38,083 nucleotides of DNA, taken from Paramecium octaurelia (Eukaryota; Ciliophora; Oligohymenophorea; Peniculida; Parameciidae). The notes beneath the pieces were generated by a model. The model saw nothing but the letters and a program-made list of their open reading frames with translations. It made no database searches and was not told the DNA's origin. Shown piece after piece: positions 24,059 through 37,239 of the stretch (positions within the stretch are counted from its first letter, which is position 1; each line of letters starts with the position of its first letter). The stretch lies in the NCBI GenBank assembly GCA_905182995.1, contig CAJJDP010000124.1, forward strand, positions 323,946 to 362,028, written 5' to 3'. The position numbers and the translations under genes were made by a program.

Positions 24059-25480
24059 TCATTGTTCTTTTCTTGGAACTTCAATAGCATCTACGTAATT
24101 ATACTTTTTGAATTCCCCAATTACTGCTTTTACAGATGTTGCCGGTATCAATCCAACTTCAGTCACTATCTAATAAATCACCTATGACTCATACCATATT
24201 GATGTAATTGGATTAAGTTATATCATATCTGAGACTTAAAGAAGTGTATTATTGATTTTCGTTGCCCTGTTCTAATTATGCTATCTCATTCCAAGATAAA
24301 GAATCAATCTGACTTTTCTCTGAGAATTTATAACTTTCACAAAATACTAAAAATGGTATTTTGTGGGTTGATGCTAGACATGCCAATAAAGCAGTTCCGA
24401 CTCTAGAAACCAAAGCTCCGTTACATAACATAGATGATGCCCCTACTAGAATTTTGTCAACCTAAACAATATTCATCGTTTGCTACTTTTGACAGAATAT
24501 AACTGACATGAGATAACAATATTTGATAACAGGGAATTCCCTATTATTACAAACGATTCACTAATTGAGATCCTTCTCCAAATTGAGGATTATCGACTAC
24601 AAAAATGGTCAATTGCTTTCCTTACTTGAAGTAGTTTATTATGAAATTCTCAATCAAATAAGATCTTGCATACACCAGAATTGTAGTTCCTTCCTATATC
24701 AATTAAGTAGCCTGTAAAATATGAATTTTTATATCAATACATTTTTAACAATTAATTCTGATGCTGCGATTATTTTTGATTGAATGAATTAATCAATTTG
24801 ATTGCATAGCCATATTTTTGATTCGTTTTCATCAAGTTTTGTGTCTCTCAAGATCATCAAACACTCTCTTATAAATAAATATGATGTGCTCATTCCTTCA
24901 TTCACTGTTCTAAAGTTTTTCATCAAATTAAAAATTTTCTTTAATTCATCCAAAAAGGCCATTGCAAAATAATTTGATTGTCTTGATAGCTTATAATCCC
25001 TTATAAATTGTTTTAAGGCATTAAGAAACTCAACACATCGATGGGTGGACCCTATACACTATCCATTTTGATATTAAATACAAAGCTCAATAAAAGCATG
25101 ATGCAAAGTTAAAGGCTATATTCTAAGAATTTATTTACATCAATTTATTTGACAGTCTTGATACTTACAGAAGTATAATCCTAAAATATCGGTAGATGTG
25201 AAAGAAAATCTTTTCGCTTATCTTACTCTTTTGAAGCATTAGTTTAAGCAATTTATTTATCATTCGTGGGCACCTATTATTAAGTCGGCTATTAATCAGC
25301 TGTCTATTATTGGATGGGCTATTTATTTTATTATTATGGTGGCTAATTAGTTTCCTATTTTCCTTCACCTTATTCTTATTCTTGCTTCTACTTCTCTTTA
25401 TTAGCCTTCTTATCAAATTTTTCTTTTGGCTTCCAAGGCTCTCCCTTTTTAGGATTTTATTGATTTGGTTTTTCAGACAT
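24059..25480 (-). CDS. EIF2B4: eIF2B delta subunit (guanine-nucleotide exchange factor)
   Basis: A 439-residue protein with four introns (25116-25138, 24712-24740, 24462-24486, 24170-24194). The first 110 residues are Lys/Gln-rich, as in other eIF2B-delta N-termini. The rest is the IF-2B fold: THRCVEFLNALKQFIRDY, then VYARSYLIENFI, VVDNPQFGEG, the hallmark VDKILVGASSMLCNGALVSR, PFLVFCESYKFSE and the closing RYDITQSNYINM / IVTEVGLIPATSVKAVI. This matches the delta subunit of the eIF2B decamer, which recharges eIF2 with GTP and is the target of the integrated stress response. Each intron falls inside the conserved fold and must be spliced to give family sequence, which makes the model firm. The length (439) is short compared with fungal and animal homologues because the N-terminal extension is small. 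Confidence 0.94.
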
Positions 25481-26394
25481 AAATTCTTTAATATTTTTTA
25501 TGATAAATTAAATGTCAATATAGTATATCGCGTCAAAAGTTGATTCGGTTCCTCATCCTCATAAATAATAAAGATTTCCTTAATTTCAAGGTATCTTACA
25601 AAGTTTAGTTTGTTTGATTCAGAAAAACAATACAATGCAAGAATAGGATTAATGCAAAATACATTGAATGGATACAACTATCTCAAAAATGTGTAAATAC
25701 CCTAGTAATAAATTGTCAATTCTTTTCTATAAATTAGTTATTTTTATAATGAGAATTATTCAAGGTAAGATCGAGTATTTGTTAAAATCAATTGAAGTAA
25801 CTTTTTTAAAAGCACAAGGTAATATTTATAATAGATTGTGCTAAGAAGAAATTATTACTTACAATGTCAAAGAATGGAGTATGAGATTTTGTAAACTGTG
25901 TATTTATACTTAAAACAACAAAATTTTATTTTGATAACCTTTTCCGTTAAAAAATAAGAACATCTCCTCTAAAAATTATCTCCAAAAATTCTATTGTAGT
26001 TTCCTAACTTATCTAAACAGTAAATTTGATTAAATAAAGCCAGAAATAAGATTATTTTATACTATTGATAATCTTAGTGTATTTTGTTAGGTGATCCAAG
26101 TAAATAATTAATATAGAACCCAGAGCATTTGATTTCTTTATATCAAGATATTTGGATAGATTCAAAAGATTGAAAAGGTACATAATCTTTTTAATGTTTA
26201 TATAAATAAAGGCTTTAACATAATTTTTCTTGTATAATACACATCAATAAGATATGAAAAATCATAAGGGAAATAGCAATATTAATTCTAAGATTATTTA
26301 ATTTTTTTTTATTCTAAATTTCTCTTAAAATTATAAATTATAATAATAGAAATCAAACTGATAAATTTTTTAACTTAAAGAATTATTAAAATAA
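25481..26394. other. Intergenic stretch containing an unresolved minus-strand frame
   Basis: Between the eIF2B and lectin genes. On the minus strand, about 25,715 to 25,500, one frame has good coding character (PFNVFCINPILALYCFSE, LNFVRYLEIKEIFIIYEDEE, PNQLLTRYTI) but runs on without a TGA into the eIF2B gene in another frame, and no GT donor is available to splice it there. Farther upstream (25,870-25,960) another minus piece (TQFTKSHTPFFDI) precedes a plausible 22-nt intron. This could be a decayed or mis-assembled small gene. From 25960 to 26394 I see only AT-rich DNA, presumably the lectin promoter. Confidence 0.35.
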
Positions 26395-27707
26395 ATGATA
26401 TTTATTACTTTTTTCTTAATTGCTTAAGGTTTCATTACATATGATGAAGGCACATTTAGAGCGTTTCAAATTGTCAACAAAGGATTCCTCTGTTTTGGTA
26501 ACAGGGGAAAAACATAAGATATTAAATTTAGAGACTCATTTGAAAATATCCCTTAAGTTATTCTGATTCCAGAATTATTTGATATCCCTGGAACTAAGGT
26601 TGACTACAGTTTGGAAATAACACAAATAACTTTAACTAGTTAAATTGTATATATAATTTAGAATTTACTCTCAGCATAAAATGCTTTGATGGAGTAGTTT
26701 ATGGAATTCACTATAAGTGGCTTTCAATTGATGATGCAAGAATCTAAGTTATTAATAATTTTAATATAAAAAATTTTCAGCAAATAACTATAGATCATTC
26801 AAATCCAAACGCCTTAAAATATTTAATAAATGTCATTGCTTTTTCTTTTACAGGGTCTGTAAATTTTGAAGTTAAAGTAAATTAATTATTAAACTTTCAG
26901 GTCTCTGAGATAAACGCTAAGAGTCTAACAATTATAATATCAGATCAATAAAATTCTCTATCAAATCTTACTTCTCTGAGTTACCAAATAATTTTAGGAA
27001 TAAATGATATTTTTTAGATATATGAGAAGAAAATAAGTTCCCTTTCTATTAGTAATTCATTTCCATTAATCTAATGGTCATGGTTCCTTTTGCCATTTTA
27101 AGGATTTTAACACGATGGAATAAATGCTTTGAAATTCAAAAAAGAATATGTTTTATCTGTTAATAGTCTGGCATATGAATTTAGCGGTGGAAATTTTGAA
27201 AGTTATTAAAGTTGTTGCTGTATTCAAACTTTCTATTATATACCATGTTGGATGAAATATGAGCATATCACCTAAGCGACACCTCTTGAGATTGGTTCAG
27301 TTTTAATTAAGTAGTTATTTGATAGCAAAGTTGATTATATCCAATCCTTCAAAGTCTTAATTGATGGAGACAATTAAATAGCAAAAGATTCAGGGGAAAC
27401 AAGAATAATTATCGATGAAGCAGATAAATAGCCAATTTTAAATCTTCATGTGAAATGTACTGATCAAGAAACTGTGAAAATAAACCTAATCTTCTAAAAT
27501 TCTAATGAAAATAGTATTACAAATCCTATACTCCACAGCTGCTCGGGCTCTTACTAAGAAGTGATAATTTCTTTTTCCCTTATACCTACTATAGTAGCTT
27601 ATTAAGAGTTAATAGTTGATATTTAAGAAACAGAATGTTAAATTTCACAAGTATTAACCAATTAAAGGCAAAGTCGGCAGCATCTATTCTTTATTCAGAA
27701 ATAATGA
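26395..27707 (+). CDS. Secreted H-type-lectin-like protein
   Basis: A 429-residue model with a 23-nt intron at 26639-26661 (donor GTT). The start MIFITFFLIAQGFITYDEG is a signal peptide. Residues 25-105 resemble the H-type lectin domain: IKFRDSFENIPQVILIPELF, a short loop, then ITLTKFTLSIKCFDG and VVYGIHYKWLSID, matching the pattern F...F..PP.V followed by gFt..i......v....W. A second sheet-rich segment follows, with a cysteine cluster (SYQSCCCIQTFYYIPCW). The family binds sugars and is expanded in ciliates as secreted or surface proteins. Two further stop-free candidate introns, multiples of three (around 26747-26779 and 26878-26901), could shorten the protein. An alternative 22-nt intron near 27590 would move the end to 27759 and give a hydrophobic C-terminal tail. 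Confidence 0.75.
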
Positions 27708-27712
27708 TCTGA

Positions 27713-28492
27713 ATTTAATTATATTGGCCTATTTTTATTATTTACCCTTATTAAATTGATCTTCCATTCTACTTCGAACTTTATTTGATTTCAAAATAAT
27801 ACTTTTTTCATAACCCTGTTATATACAGATATTTTTTGAAAATAATCCCTAAACTTTATGAAATTATCCATTTAAGATTTTTTAATAAATAATCGTATTT
27901 TAGTTTGAAATTAATGAAACCTTAATTTGCCTTATTGATATAAATCATATTCTATTTATTATCTGGCATCAATATCAATGTATTATTCATATTGTAAGAG
28001 TTGATATTATTTAATATCAGTTTGATTTCATCTAACAAAATATTCGATAAAGATTCGCTTATCGAACAGATGCTATATTATGAAATTTATTAAGCTTTAT
28101 CGATTCCATATTGAAAAGTAAACCGAAAGCTTATTAAAAGAGGAAATAAACCATATTATATTTGTTTTTTCATTACTGTTATTCATTATTATTCTTTATA
28201 TTTTATTTATTAAGAATAAATTGTCGAAGATTATCTATCAATGATTTTAAATAATAATATCAATATAATTATTCAAATTTAAGAGTGTCTCTATGAAAAT
28301 TCATTTAGTAGTATTACTCTTTTATTCTTTTGTTCTTTTAATTTTTTCTTTTATAGAATTGAACATTTTTTTGAATTTACAATAAATTCGAAGCGTGATA
28401 GGACTAATCAAACTGAGAATTAAAGTCCAATTAGGCAAACTCTAGGTAAATTTCTATTTATGGAAATAATTTAAAAAATCCACAAGATATGA
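27713..28492 (+). pseudogene. Broken multi-pass membrane protein ORF
   Basis: One + frame is open from 27713 to 28492 except for a single TGA at 28112-28114 (…YQALSIPY, stop, KVNRKLIKRGNKPYY…). It encodes several hydrophobic segments (FALLIQIIFYLLSGIN, NINVLFILQELILFNI, ITLLFFCSFNFFFY) and ends with a charged segment (NSKRDRTNQTENQSPIRQ). The first in-frame ATG is at 27914, though the frame looks coding before that. All three frames contain a TGA between 27700 and 27765, and no AG acceptor exists until about 27830, so it cannot be spliced to the lectin gene as sequenced. Another overlapping mini-ORF, 28080-28244, gives a 54-residue single-helix protein (MKFIKLYRFHIEK start). Most likely a decayed gene; a sequencing error at the TGA is the alternative. 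Confidence 0.5.
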
Positions 28493-28546
28493 AATTTTCT
28501 TGTAAAGTTGTCCTAAAATCGATTCTCTATGTTTTAAATTTCATGA

Positions 28547-28723
28547 AGATAAAATGAAAATGGATTAAGTAATAGGATAGTGCTACATCCACTTTTATAG
28601 GAAATGGAAAGAGAATATGTTAAAACAATTAACTTTTCAAGTTTAGCTGTTGATATTAAAGTAACCCTTGTTCAAATAATAATTTTTCAAATATCAAATA
28701 TGAAATTTTTATCAAAATTCTGA
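28547..28723 (+). other. Short open frame, possible 3' exon of the broken membrane gene
   Basis: A 58-codon TGA-free frame with coding-like content (NENGLSNRIVLHPLLQEMER, EYVKTINFSSLAVDIKVTL) and no ATG of its own near the start. It follows the charged end of the broken membrane ORF, so it may be its last exon or a decayed remnant. No domain recognised. Confidence 0.3.
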
Positions 28724-31700
28724 ATAACAAATCAAAATTAATAGAGGAGCTTTGATCTATTTTAGGATTTATTATTTGAAATCAAAATATACTTACAAGT
28801 CCCATCTATTTATAAAACAATTGAATAAAATATTAATATTGCCAACTTTTTGATATTTCTTAATTTTTTCTTTTGTATTTAAAATACTTTGAATTCATTA
28901 TCAAATTCTAAACATAGGAGGCATCATTAAGTACATGATTTTTCCATAGCATAATGAACCAATAGAAAGAATCATTTCGCGACTCACTTAAAATAATAAA
29001 GTATCAACATTTGTTAGGTATCTGCAATTAAAACGTACTACTTAAACTTACCTATATTCTAGAAAATGTTTAAACTATGTAATCATAAACTTAAAAAAAT
29101 TCAATTAATTTAGAATAGGTTATATTCGAGACGAGCTAATAATGAAATTGTTTTACCAAATTCTCCAAAATAAAATTAAAACACTATTACAAATTACTCT
29201 AATTTTCGTGCTGTAAATTACTTTTGTGAATATCTCTGAAAAGTTAATTAAGCAGAAGCAAAATACTATGGCATTTTCAGGTATATAGAAACATAATGAA
29301 GTTACTACTTTCCAACATTTAATTAATATATAATATCACCTACCTCTTGAGGTTGATCTCCTTTTATTTACTCCATCAGGCATTTAATTCAGATGCTTTC
29401 CCATCTTCAACTAGAATAGTGTCTGGAATGTCTAAACTTCTACAAGAGTGTATTTCTGGAAAGTATTAGACTGGCAACAATAGGTGATGTATAGATCTCC
29501 ATACATATCCTATAAATACTGGTTGCTGCATCTACCATACTCTTAAATATTTCTATGATTCCTCCCTTAATTCTTTTGATTGTACTTCAAGTTTGGCTTT
29601 ATGTGCTGCTTAAGTAAAACCTCAGTTTATGGAATAATAATGTTGGTTTAGTCTTAATATATATAGTCATATTCTATTTTCTGATTAGAACTTACAGAAA
29701 TAGAAATTTTGATGAAAAAAAATACTGAGTTTAAACAAGGAAGTATTTCATGATGTCTCCCGTCAACGAGCCCCATGTGTTATGTGCACTTAGTTTGGCA
29801 GGGGGGTGTCTTTTAAAGAATATATTCTAAAGCTTGTCAATCTTGATTGATGCATGGCTTTTTTGATGAAAATTGTGATACTTGCACTGCTTCTTAAGGC
29901 GCAAAATGCAGTATAGGTTTTAATTGAGATGCTAGTATTTAATATAAAATATAGAACAGGAAATTTTTTATGCAATCTAGATTTTGGTATCCAATGCTGA
30001 TTAAACATGATTTATCAGGTCTCTGCAAAAATGAGTGCCTTTTCAAGATCGTACTTATTATTATACTCATAATAGCTTTTTAGACAAGTTCATTTTATTA
30101 TTCTCCAAATTGATACTAGGAGTTATTTCATAAATGAACAATAGTAAATCATAATTACTAAGCAACTATATAGATTGAAGTAATTGTGCATAAAGTATAT
30201 ATTAGGAGCTTTTTCAGAAATTCATTAGTTTTTGATACAGAATATGCTACTTGATCTTTTCTAAATTGTTAGGCTACTACACCCTTACCTCAAGTACATT
30301 TGTAACTTGTGTAATCATACTGTTAATCTTAAAAAAGATAATATTATTTGGTTAGCTTTTGTGACTCTGTCATAATTTCTGGATAGTTTATGTTATCACA
30401 GTTAAAGAACGTAATGGAATTAATTATTTTTTTGAAACTCAACTCCAAATGCTATACCATGTGTTAAAATATTAGAACTATGTAAATCGAAGGAGCAACT
30501 CTCAATTTCACATTTCTGAATATTTCTTTTCAACAATTAGCCACATCCTAAATTAGCTGAATGGACTTAGTATTCAACTGCTGCAAATGCCCATGTCACA
30601 ACTATGCACTTTGATTGTGTATCACCAGTAAGACTAATACTATTGGGTAAACTTCCTGTAAAATAAGCATTTATTATATTTTTAGTGCTAACAATTAAGA
30701 TGAGTTCCAGTCCTACTTTTGAGTCTCATCATATATCATGTGAGATAATCAAATAATTTTCAGGTTATGCAGTTTGATACTCCCTCAAGTCTTTAGGTGG
30801 TTGTGTGCTCAAATGTTTGGAAGGCAAAATATATCAAATTTGTTTGATAGCTCTTGTAAAGTAGTACTAAACAATCAATTTTTTAGATTTCATCTTATCA
30901 AGTGGATTTCATCAAAGGATATATCATTCATCCACATATGGATACCTAAATATTTTCAACATTGCAAAGTAGAATAATCAAAAAAATACTTGTAAAGCTT
31001 GTTGGCACAATATTTTTTATCTTAATGATGCTTCTAATTGAATCTGCAAACTGTTGACAACTTATTACAACAAAAATCAATCATCTATTAAATGATTATA
31101 TGTGCAAAGCATGAAAATTTACTCCTTTTGCACTATTTCTGTACTTGTATTTTTTGTAACAGTTTATTCTATTTAAGGTGATGGTGTATTTAAAGAACAA
31201 TGACTATTTTACAACATAACAAGATGGTACTTATTTCACCTTAAATTGATTGCTCTTGTTTATGTTGTATTATAAATTACTATGTGTTTTATTCTTCATT
31301 CACATAACTATTTTATGCCAATTGTAGCATTGCGTATGTTTTTGCATTTCTTTTTTGCCCAACTGATATAGTTACCCAAACTTCTTACATGTAGTATGGA
31401 TTTCATAAGGTCCTTGTTTATCTTGTTACAAAAATAAAACAGATATTAGTGGTAGTAGTATATCACACGCTGTTGTTTAGGAGATTCAAGCTTCAATGCG
31501 GTATTGATTTATTACAAAAAAAAAATAATGTATTTTCTCCTTAAAATTTCAATAGCAAAAAATGCTTATTCCTTCAAGCTTGGCCCTTCATAATCTATGT
31601 ATGTCACTTTCAGTCAGCTTTCAGGGCAAATTGCTATTTGTGTAATTCTATAATGTTATCATAATAAGTATATCTTGTGAAAATCTTGTAAATTTGTAAT

Positions 31701-33067
31701 GTTAATACAAGGTTTGTCAGGCTCTAAAAGCACTGACTCTGACACTTGCTTTTGTGAATGCCAATCTACTGATGTATATTGTCATAAAAAAATCTTACTG
31801 CTTTTACTTAATATTCACTTCATAGTAGTGTTGTGACAAACTCTTCTCAAGTGTGATGCAATGATTCGTAGCTTTTTTTTGAAGCATAATCACTCCTCTC
31901 ACATGTACTTAATGCACTTTTCACGATAAGGTCAATATTCCCTTATTACATAATTTGTTAATTATAACTCCAACTTGTTATAGTTTTCTCCAATATATAT
32001 TCTTCAAAAATATGGAGTTATTTATTATATTTACATTTACTGTAAAGTGTGTATTCAATTTCTGTATAAAGTATTTGACTTCATGAATTACGTAGAAAAT
32101 ATGAAAAAAGTGTGTTCATAGCAGTTATAAAGATTTTAATTGTTCGATGGTTGTGCCATATTTATATATTCTGTTCTACTTCGTGCATTCCTGCATTAGA
32201 TAATAAAATAATGATGAATTCAGGCAAATTAATTTGCCTTGAAAAATGTAAGGTGCCTCTACATTTATAACCAAGTGGCTACTCCCAGCAAATGTATAAC
32301 ATGAGTATTTATTAGTTTTTCTACTTCTGCTATAAAATTTGATACCTGTAGTACCTACCAACAATATATATGATACATTTTATAAAGACTTTTTCTACTT
32401 TAAAAGTAATTTCGACTCATAATTATATGCTCACCCTACAAAGGTACACTTTTAGACTCCATATTTAACACTTCTTATACTCAATGTTTCGACCTTTAAA
32501 CTATATTTTGTTCCAGATGAAAAAAGTCTATTTATGTCGGGTTATGAATTTCGCTGCAGATGAAGGTCTAGTTTCAATTTCTTTATCTCAAACTATACTT
32601 AAAAATTCCAATATACTACCAGTAAGTTAATTATTTAATGTAGAACTCTTAGCAGTAGCCACTGAAATAATATGAATTTTTTAATTGAAAATCTCAATTA
32701 GACACACAGCATCTTATTTGTTATAAATTCCTAGACACTCATAAATATTGTAATTATTTATAATTACTATTATGTAAGTGTTAAGATTTGATTAAAGTCA
32801 ATAGGTAAAGATTTATGTAAATATATTAGTTGTTTGGAAATATTTATTTATCCAATATTTGTTATAACTGCTTTACAACTTGAAGTTAGATTTAATTTGC
32901 AGGAACTTGTAATGTAATAGCACAGACAATCTTGTGAATTCTTCGGAATTTAATTTGAGAATTGACTCTTCTGGTATAGGGAAGGGAATTTAAAACTCAT
33001 AATATTGCAAAATATTTTAAACCACTAAAATAAGTTATTACAGTTTAGTCAAGATCCATCCTTTTGA
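28724..33067. other. Subtelomeric DNA without an intact gene
   Basis: TGA is frequent in all frames I followed, and no exon chain could be built. The stretch is not plain spacer: it has patches with many TGT/TGC codons, such as 31717-31785 (+) reading SGSKSTDSD then TCFCECQSTDVYCH, and 30577-30600 (KCPCHNY). Paramecium surface-antigen genes are cysteine-periodic and often subtelomeric, so decayed antigen sequence is one possible source, but I see no conserved antigen repeat. No tRNA or rRNA recognised. Confidence 0.4.
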
Positions 33068-33640
33068 CTCAATTATATAAATTAAATACGGCTATTGATA
33101 AATGTTTTTAGAAAGAACGTTTTGAGTGGTATTTTATAGCACAGCCTCATTACACATTTTTCAAAGTACACAGTAATTAAAGTAACTTTAAAACAAAGTC
33201 TAAAGATTTCTAAACTTTTTTTTAGATTAATTTCTTAGATATTATTCAAAATAACTTTAACACAGAGCAGAATCACAAATAAGAGAGACTTTTATTTTAC
33301 TACATAATTACTATAAATGTTGAACTTGAGACATTGTAACACTGACTCACAAGTAACAAGAAGCGCTGAGCTGTCAGCTTTCATGATACATTTAAGAGAG
33401 TGTACCAGAAATGCTGTCAGTACCTATTGTGCATATCTGGATATGATGGAGTACTTTGAGAATCAACTTGAATCCTCTGGGGCAGGAAACTATTTATAAA
33501 TATATATAGTATAGCACTTCTTTTACCTCCTTTGTTTAAGATTTAATGCGAATATAATAGCTTAACTGAAACCATTATTACTCTTGTACAATGTTTGGAA
33601 ATAATGGGCAAGAGTTCTGTTGTATTCTGCTTGTAAATGA
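33068..33640 (+). other. 190-codon open frame of unknown nature
   Basis: TGA-free from 33068 to the TGA at 33638-33640; the first ATG in frame is at 33317, giving 107 residues. The central part (33317-33499) is clearly richer in G and C than its surroundings and encodes MLNLRHCNTDSQVTR, RECTRNAVSTYCAYLD and NQLESSGAGNYL, with cysteines roughly 15-20 residues apart. Before and after, the frame is AT-rich and hydrophobic. It could be a surviving exon of a cysteine-rich surface protein or a chance frame. No family recognised. Confidence 0.3.
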
Positions 33641-36600
33641 GTATATGAGTTCTAAATTTGAGCACTTATTTTTAAGTTGCTACAAAATATTTTAAGCAAC
33701 TACAAATGAAATATCTGTCCTTTTCCTGACGCATGAGTTCATTTTGTTCTTGCCTGTAAGACAGCATTTATCTAGTCAGCGCATTAAATGTAAAGAAGTA
33801 CTTTAATGCATAATGTACATTAAGTATGATCAGAGTTCAAATTATACAAGGGCCAGCAATGAACTATTGCAAAGAGTGAATTGCATAATAACTCAAGGTT
33901 AACCTGATCATTTAGGATTGCTAAACTCCTTGTGAAGTATGTATCAACAATTATACATTAGTCACAGTATTCCATATGTATTGCAAGGATCTCAAGGTCT
34001 TATTAGTGAAAAGGCATAATATAATAATTATGTCGTAGAATCAAAAGGAGCTTGAAAACATTACAATATGATTTCCCCGTTATCTATAGATTACATAATA
34101 TTCTAGTGTTTGTTATGTGTGATCTCATAATATATATGTATCAGATTTGGTAGCACACACTTGAATCTTAATCACAAGAATTGAGAAACTAATATCTTGT
34201 ATTATTTGTTGACTAATTTGAGCACTATTTTCTCAGCATGTTTTGTAAGCAGTATTCAAACTAATTCACTTGAGAAGTAAGTATAAATTTGCTCAAGCAA
34301 TATCGTTATGCATATAAGAGACTTAATATTTACTGTTTAGTATTACTATTGTGCTACTTGTCTTAATAGTTCTGGTTAATTTGAATGATTGCATTTGATG
34401 GACTATGAAACACAAAAAAAAAGGGTTCCAAAATTTAATCATCTTACAGATATTTATTTATTATTTTTGTTTTATTTTAAAATTTGTTATCAATAGCCCA
34501 TTCTATATTACAATAAGGGACAAAAAAAAATTATATAAAGCTCACAATAGTTGTTAATATTATTGGCTCTACTGGTGATTTATGAATAAGCAGATGTTGA
34601 GATTCTTGAGGTGATAAATGTTGTTCCTTTCTTTGAGTTCTTCATACACATAATTTTCAATTAATTAATCTTAAGCATCTTATGTATTACAATAGCGATA
34701 TGCAATACTTCACCATCAAAATATTAGTTATTATCTTTAAGGAATCGCATTGCATTAAATATGAAAGATTATTTTCCTCTATATTTGTATTTAATGCAGA
34801 ACATTAATCTTCGCTTATCTGTATTTGGCTGCTGTATCGAAATTAATTTTTTAAAACTTCTTGATATTTTTACATATCTAAGTTCTGTTATTTCTTCTTT
34901 AGGATTTAATTCTAAAAGATGAAACATTTACCTTTCTCTTTTCAAATATATTGTGAGATTATCACTTGCCTTCATTCTTTGACAACCATCAAAACCAAGT
35001 ATCTATTATAGACCACAAACTCTTAATAAAGAGACTAAAGTCCATATTATTTAACGTATCTATTCCAATTTCATCTTCAAAAAAATGAACTTGCATTTGC
35101 CATATTTATTTATACCCGAATATTAAACAGAGAATCTGCACCATCACACCTACAAAAGAAAGAAAAAAGATTAATTTGCAGAGTTAAAACATAAGGCCGA
35201 TTTTGTAATTACTAGGAAGAAACTGATCATTAAATTTTGATCCATTAAAAAGATCTAAACTTTTAAAACATGCTAAATCACCATTGAAATGACAACAGCT
35301 ATAGATATCCTTTTGCAATGCTTTGACTTCTTATGCTTTTATATAAAATTTCTGGTAGATCTATTTTGTTGACGGGTTCACACAACTGTCACCCTTCCTT
35401 GCCATATGTGTACAACTGTGAGCATTCCTTGCAAACGATTCACTAACTACCTTTGTTGTTTGATAGATTTGAAGAATCTTCTACTTTCTTAGGAGAACTA
35501 TAACCTACTAATTTTGGGTAATACTTCATTGCTAAATAAATGAGATGATTTACATCAAACCCCAATACAGATTGACGCAGTGCATATTGAGTGTTAGTAA
35601 TGTATTCATTCGTAATGCTGTTCTTTTCTTGTTGATTTTGTTTACATCTTCATCATATTCCCTTGAAGTGAATGTTCAAGTATTTATGCTATTATGCAGG
35701 ATACGTGTGATTTTTGTTGGAGCTAACTTAATCTAATTTATTTATTTGATGCCCTATATGTACCTTCCCATTCTTAAGATGCACAACCTTTAATGTATTT
35801 CTATATAGTCAAAAGAATGTAACAAACAAAATTAATATCTAAATGATACAAAGCCCAAATCTATTATAATTCTGGGGCAATGCAACCTTGTAGTTCAGTC
35901 TCAGCCTCCTTCTACGTAATGTGGGAACAATCAAACTAAAAGTTCATAATGTCTTGATGTTTAATCAATAGATTCTAGAGACTTGTTCTATAACCAAAAA
36001 TTAGTGTGCATAAATCATAAGTTATATTCTTTTGCTTTTTGTCAAATTTAGAAATGCAGCAACTAATTTTCTGATTGTAATATGGTTATATTTAATAGTG
36101 TAAAATTGTCATAAAATCTGCAGACTTTTGTAAGCACACACCTACAACACATCAGTATTGGTGTCAGATGTTTTATATACTTCCTACTTAGTACATTTAC
36201 ATGTTTATTGTTATATGTGATAACTTAACCCAGGCAAACTAACAATGTATTCTAAATAAGAGAGAGGCCAAAACGTGAGAAGTGAAATAATAAAAGACCC
36301 TTTTATCAAATGATTATACAATTAAATAATATATTTGTTACTCCTTGTATAATTATCTTTTGTTAAAAATATAAATAGCTATGCTTTTAGTTATTTTATA
36401 GAATATAACCTTAATATAAATTTCTAATAATTAATTACGCTGTTTCTTGATATTGTTTCATATAAAGAATAAAAATAAAATTGATAATACAATTCCTAAT
36501 TATCCTAATTTTACAAATAATTACTCTTACCCAACAATGCACAATCATATTTAGGATTAATAGAAATAGCTTCTTTGTAAGTCTGAAATTACTTTTGTAT

Positions 36601-37239
36601 ATGTTTAAAAAATTTTGAAATATTAGAACATCTCTATAATGAATTTTTACAATAAATTTGGTTGATGAGCATCTTCAAATTTAAATATTTATTTACTATT
36701 TCGCAAAACAATCCAAATTATAAAATGGTATTTATGTATATCATTCTTTAGTTATTATGAACATATAATCCCGTCAAAATCCAATTTTGGATATAAAGGG
36801 TTATTATTTAAATATAAAGGAAGTTTGAAATTTAAAAATTCTAAAGAACAGAAATGTTATTGATTTATTATTAAATATTATTTCATTTTCTAATAATTTA
36901 AGTTATGAGGTCAAAATTTTTATGCTGCATGATTTACTATATTTTATTTTCATTAACCTTTTAATCAATAAATATAATTAGTTAAAGTATGTATAAATAT
37001 GAGAATAAATCTAGCTTAAAGACACTAATTCTAAATTCTTTTTGCTTAAATTAAATTACACTTTTATGTAGATTTGAGGTTTTTAGAAATGGTCTTCATT
37101 ATTTCATATCTTATTACTCCATCCAACATTTTACTTTTGAAATTGAAATTATATGTGGTGCTTCTGGTGGTAAAATCAATTTTATTGTTTTTGTTATCTT
37201 TAATGCAATTTAACTTTCTAAAATTCTAAAAATGCAACA
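33641..37239. other. AT-rich subtelomeric DNA, no gene seen
   Basis: No coding frame of convincing length or composition on either strand. A short imperfect tandem repeat lies at 35382-35433. From about 36300 the sequence becomes even more AT-rich with long A and T runs. Nothing resembling RNA genes was found. Confidence 0.5.
35382..35433 (+). repeat. Imperfect 30-nt direct repeat
   Basis: ACAACTGT at 35382 recurs at 35412, followed in both copies by CCTTCCTTGC or CATTCCTTGC. The 30-nt period equals ten codons; one frame reads YNC-like repeats (HNCHPSLPYV, YNCEHSLQTI). Two copies only. Confidence 0.5.

Noticed and set aside
29784..30008. Minus-strand ORF (MFNQHWIPKSRLHKKF...) in the subtelomere
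   Set aside because: Short, low coding character, no continuation by intron, and the surroundings are rich in TGA.
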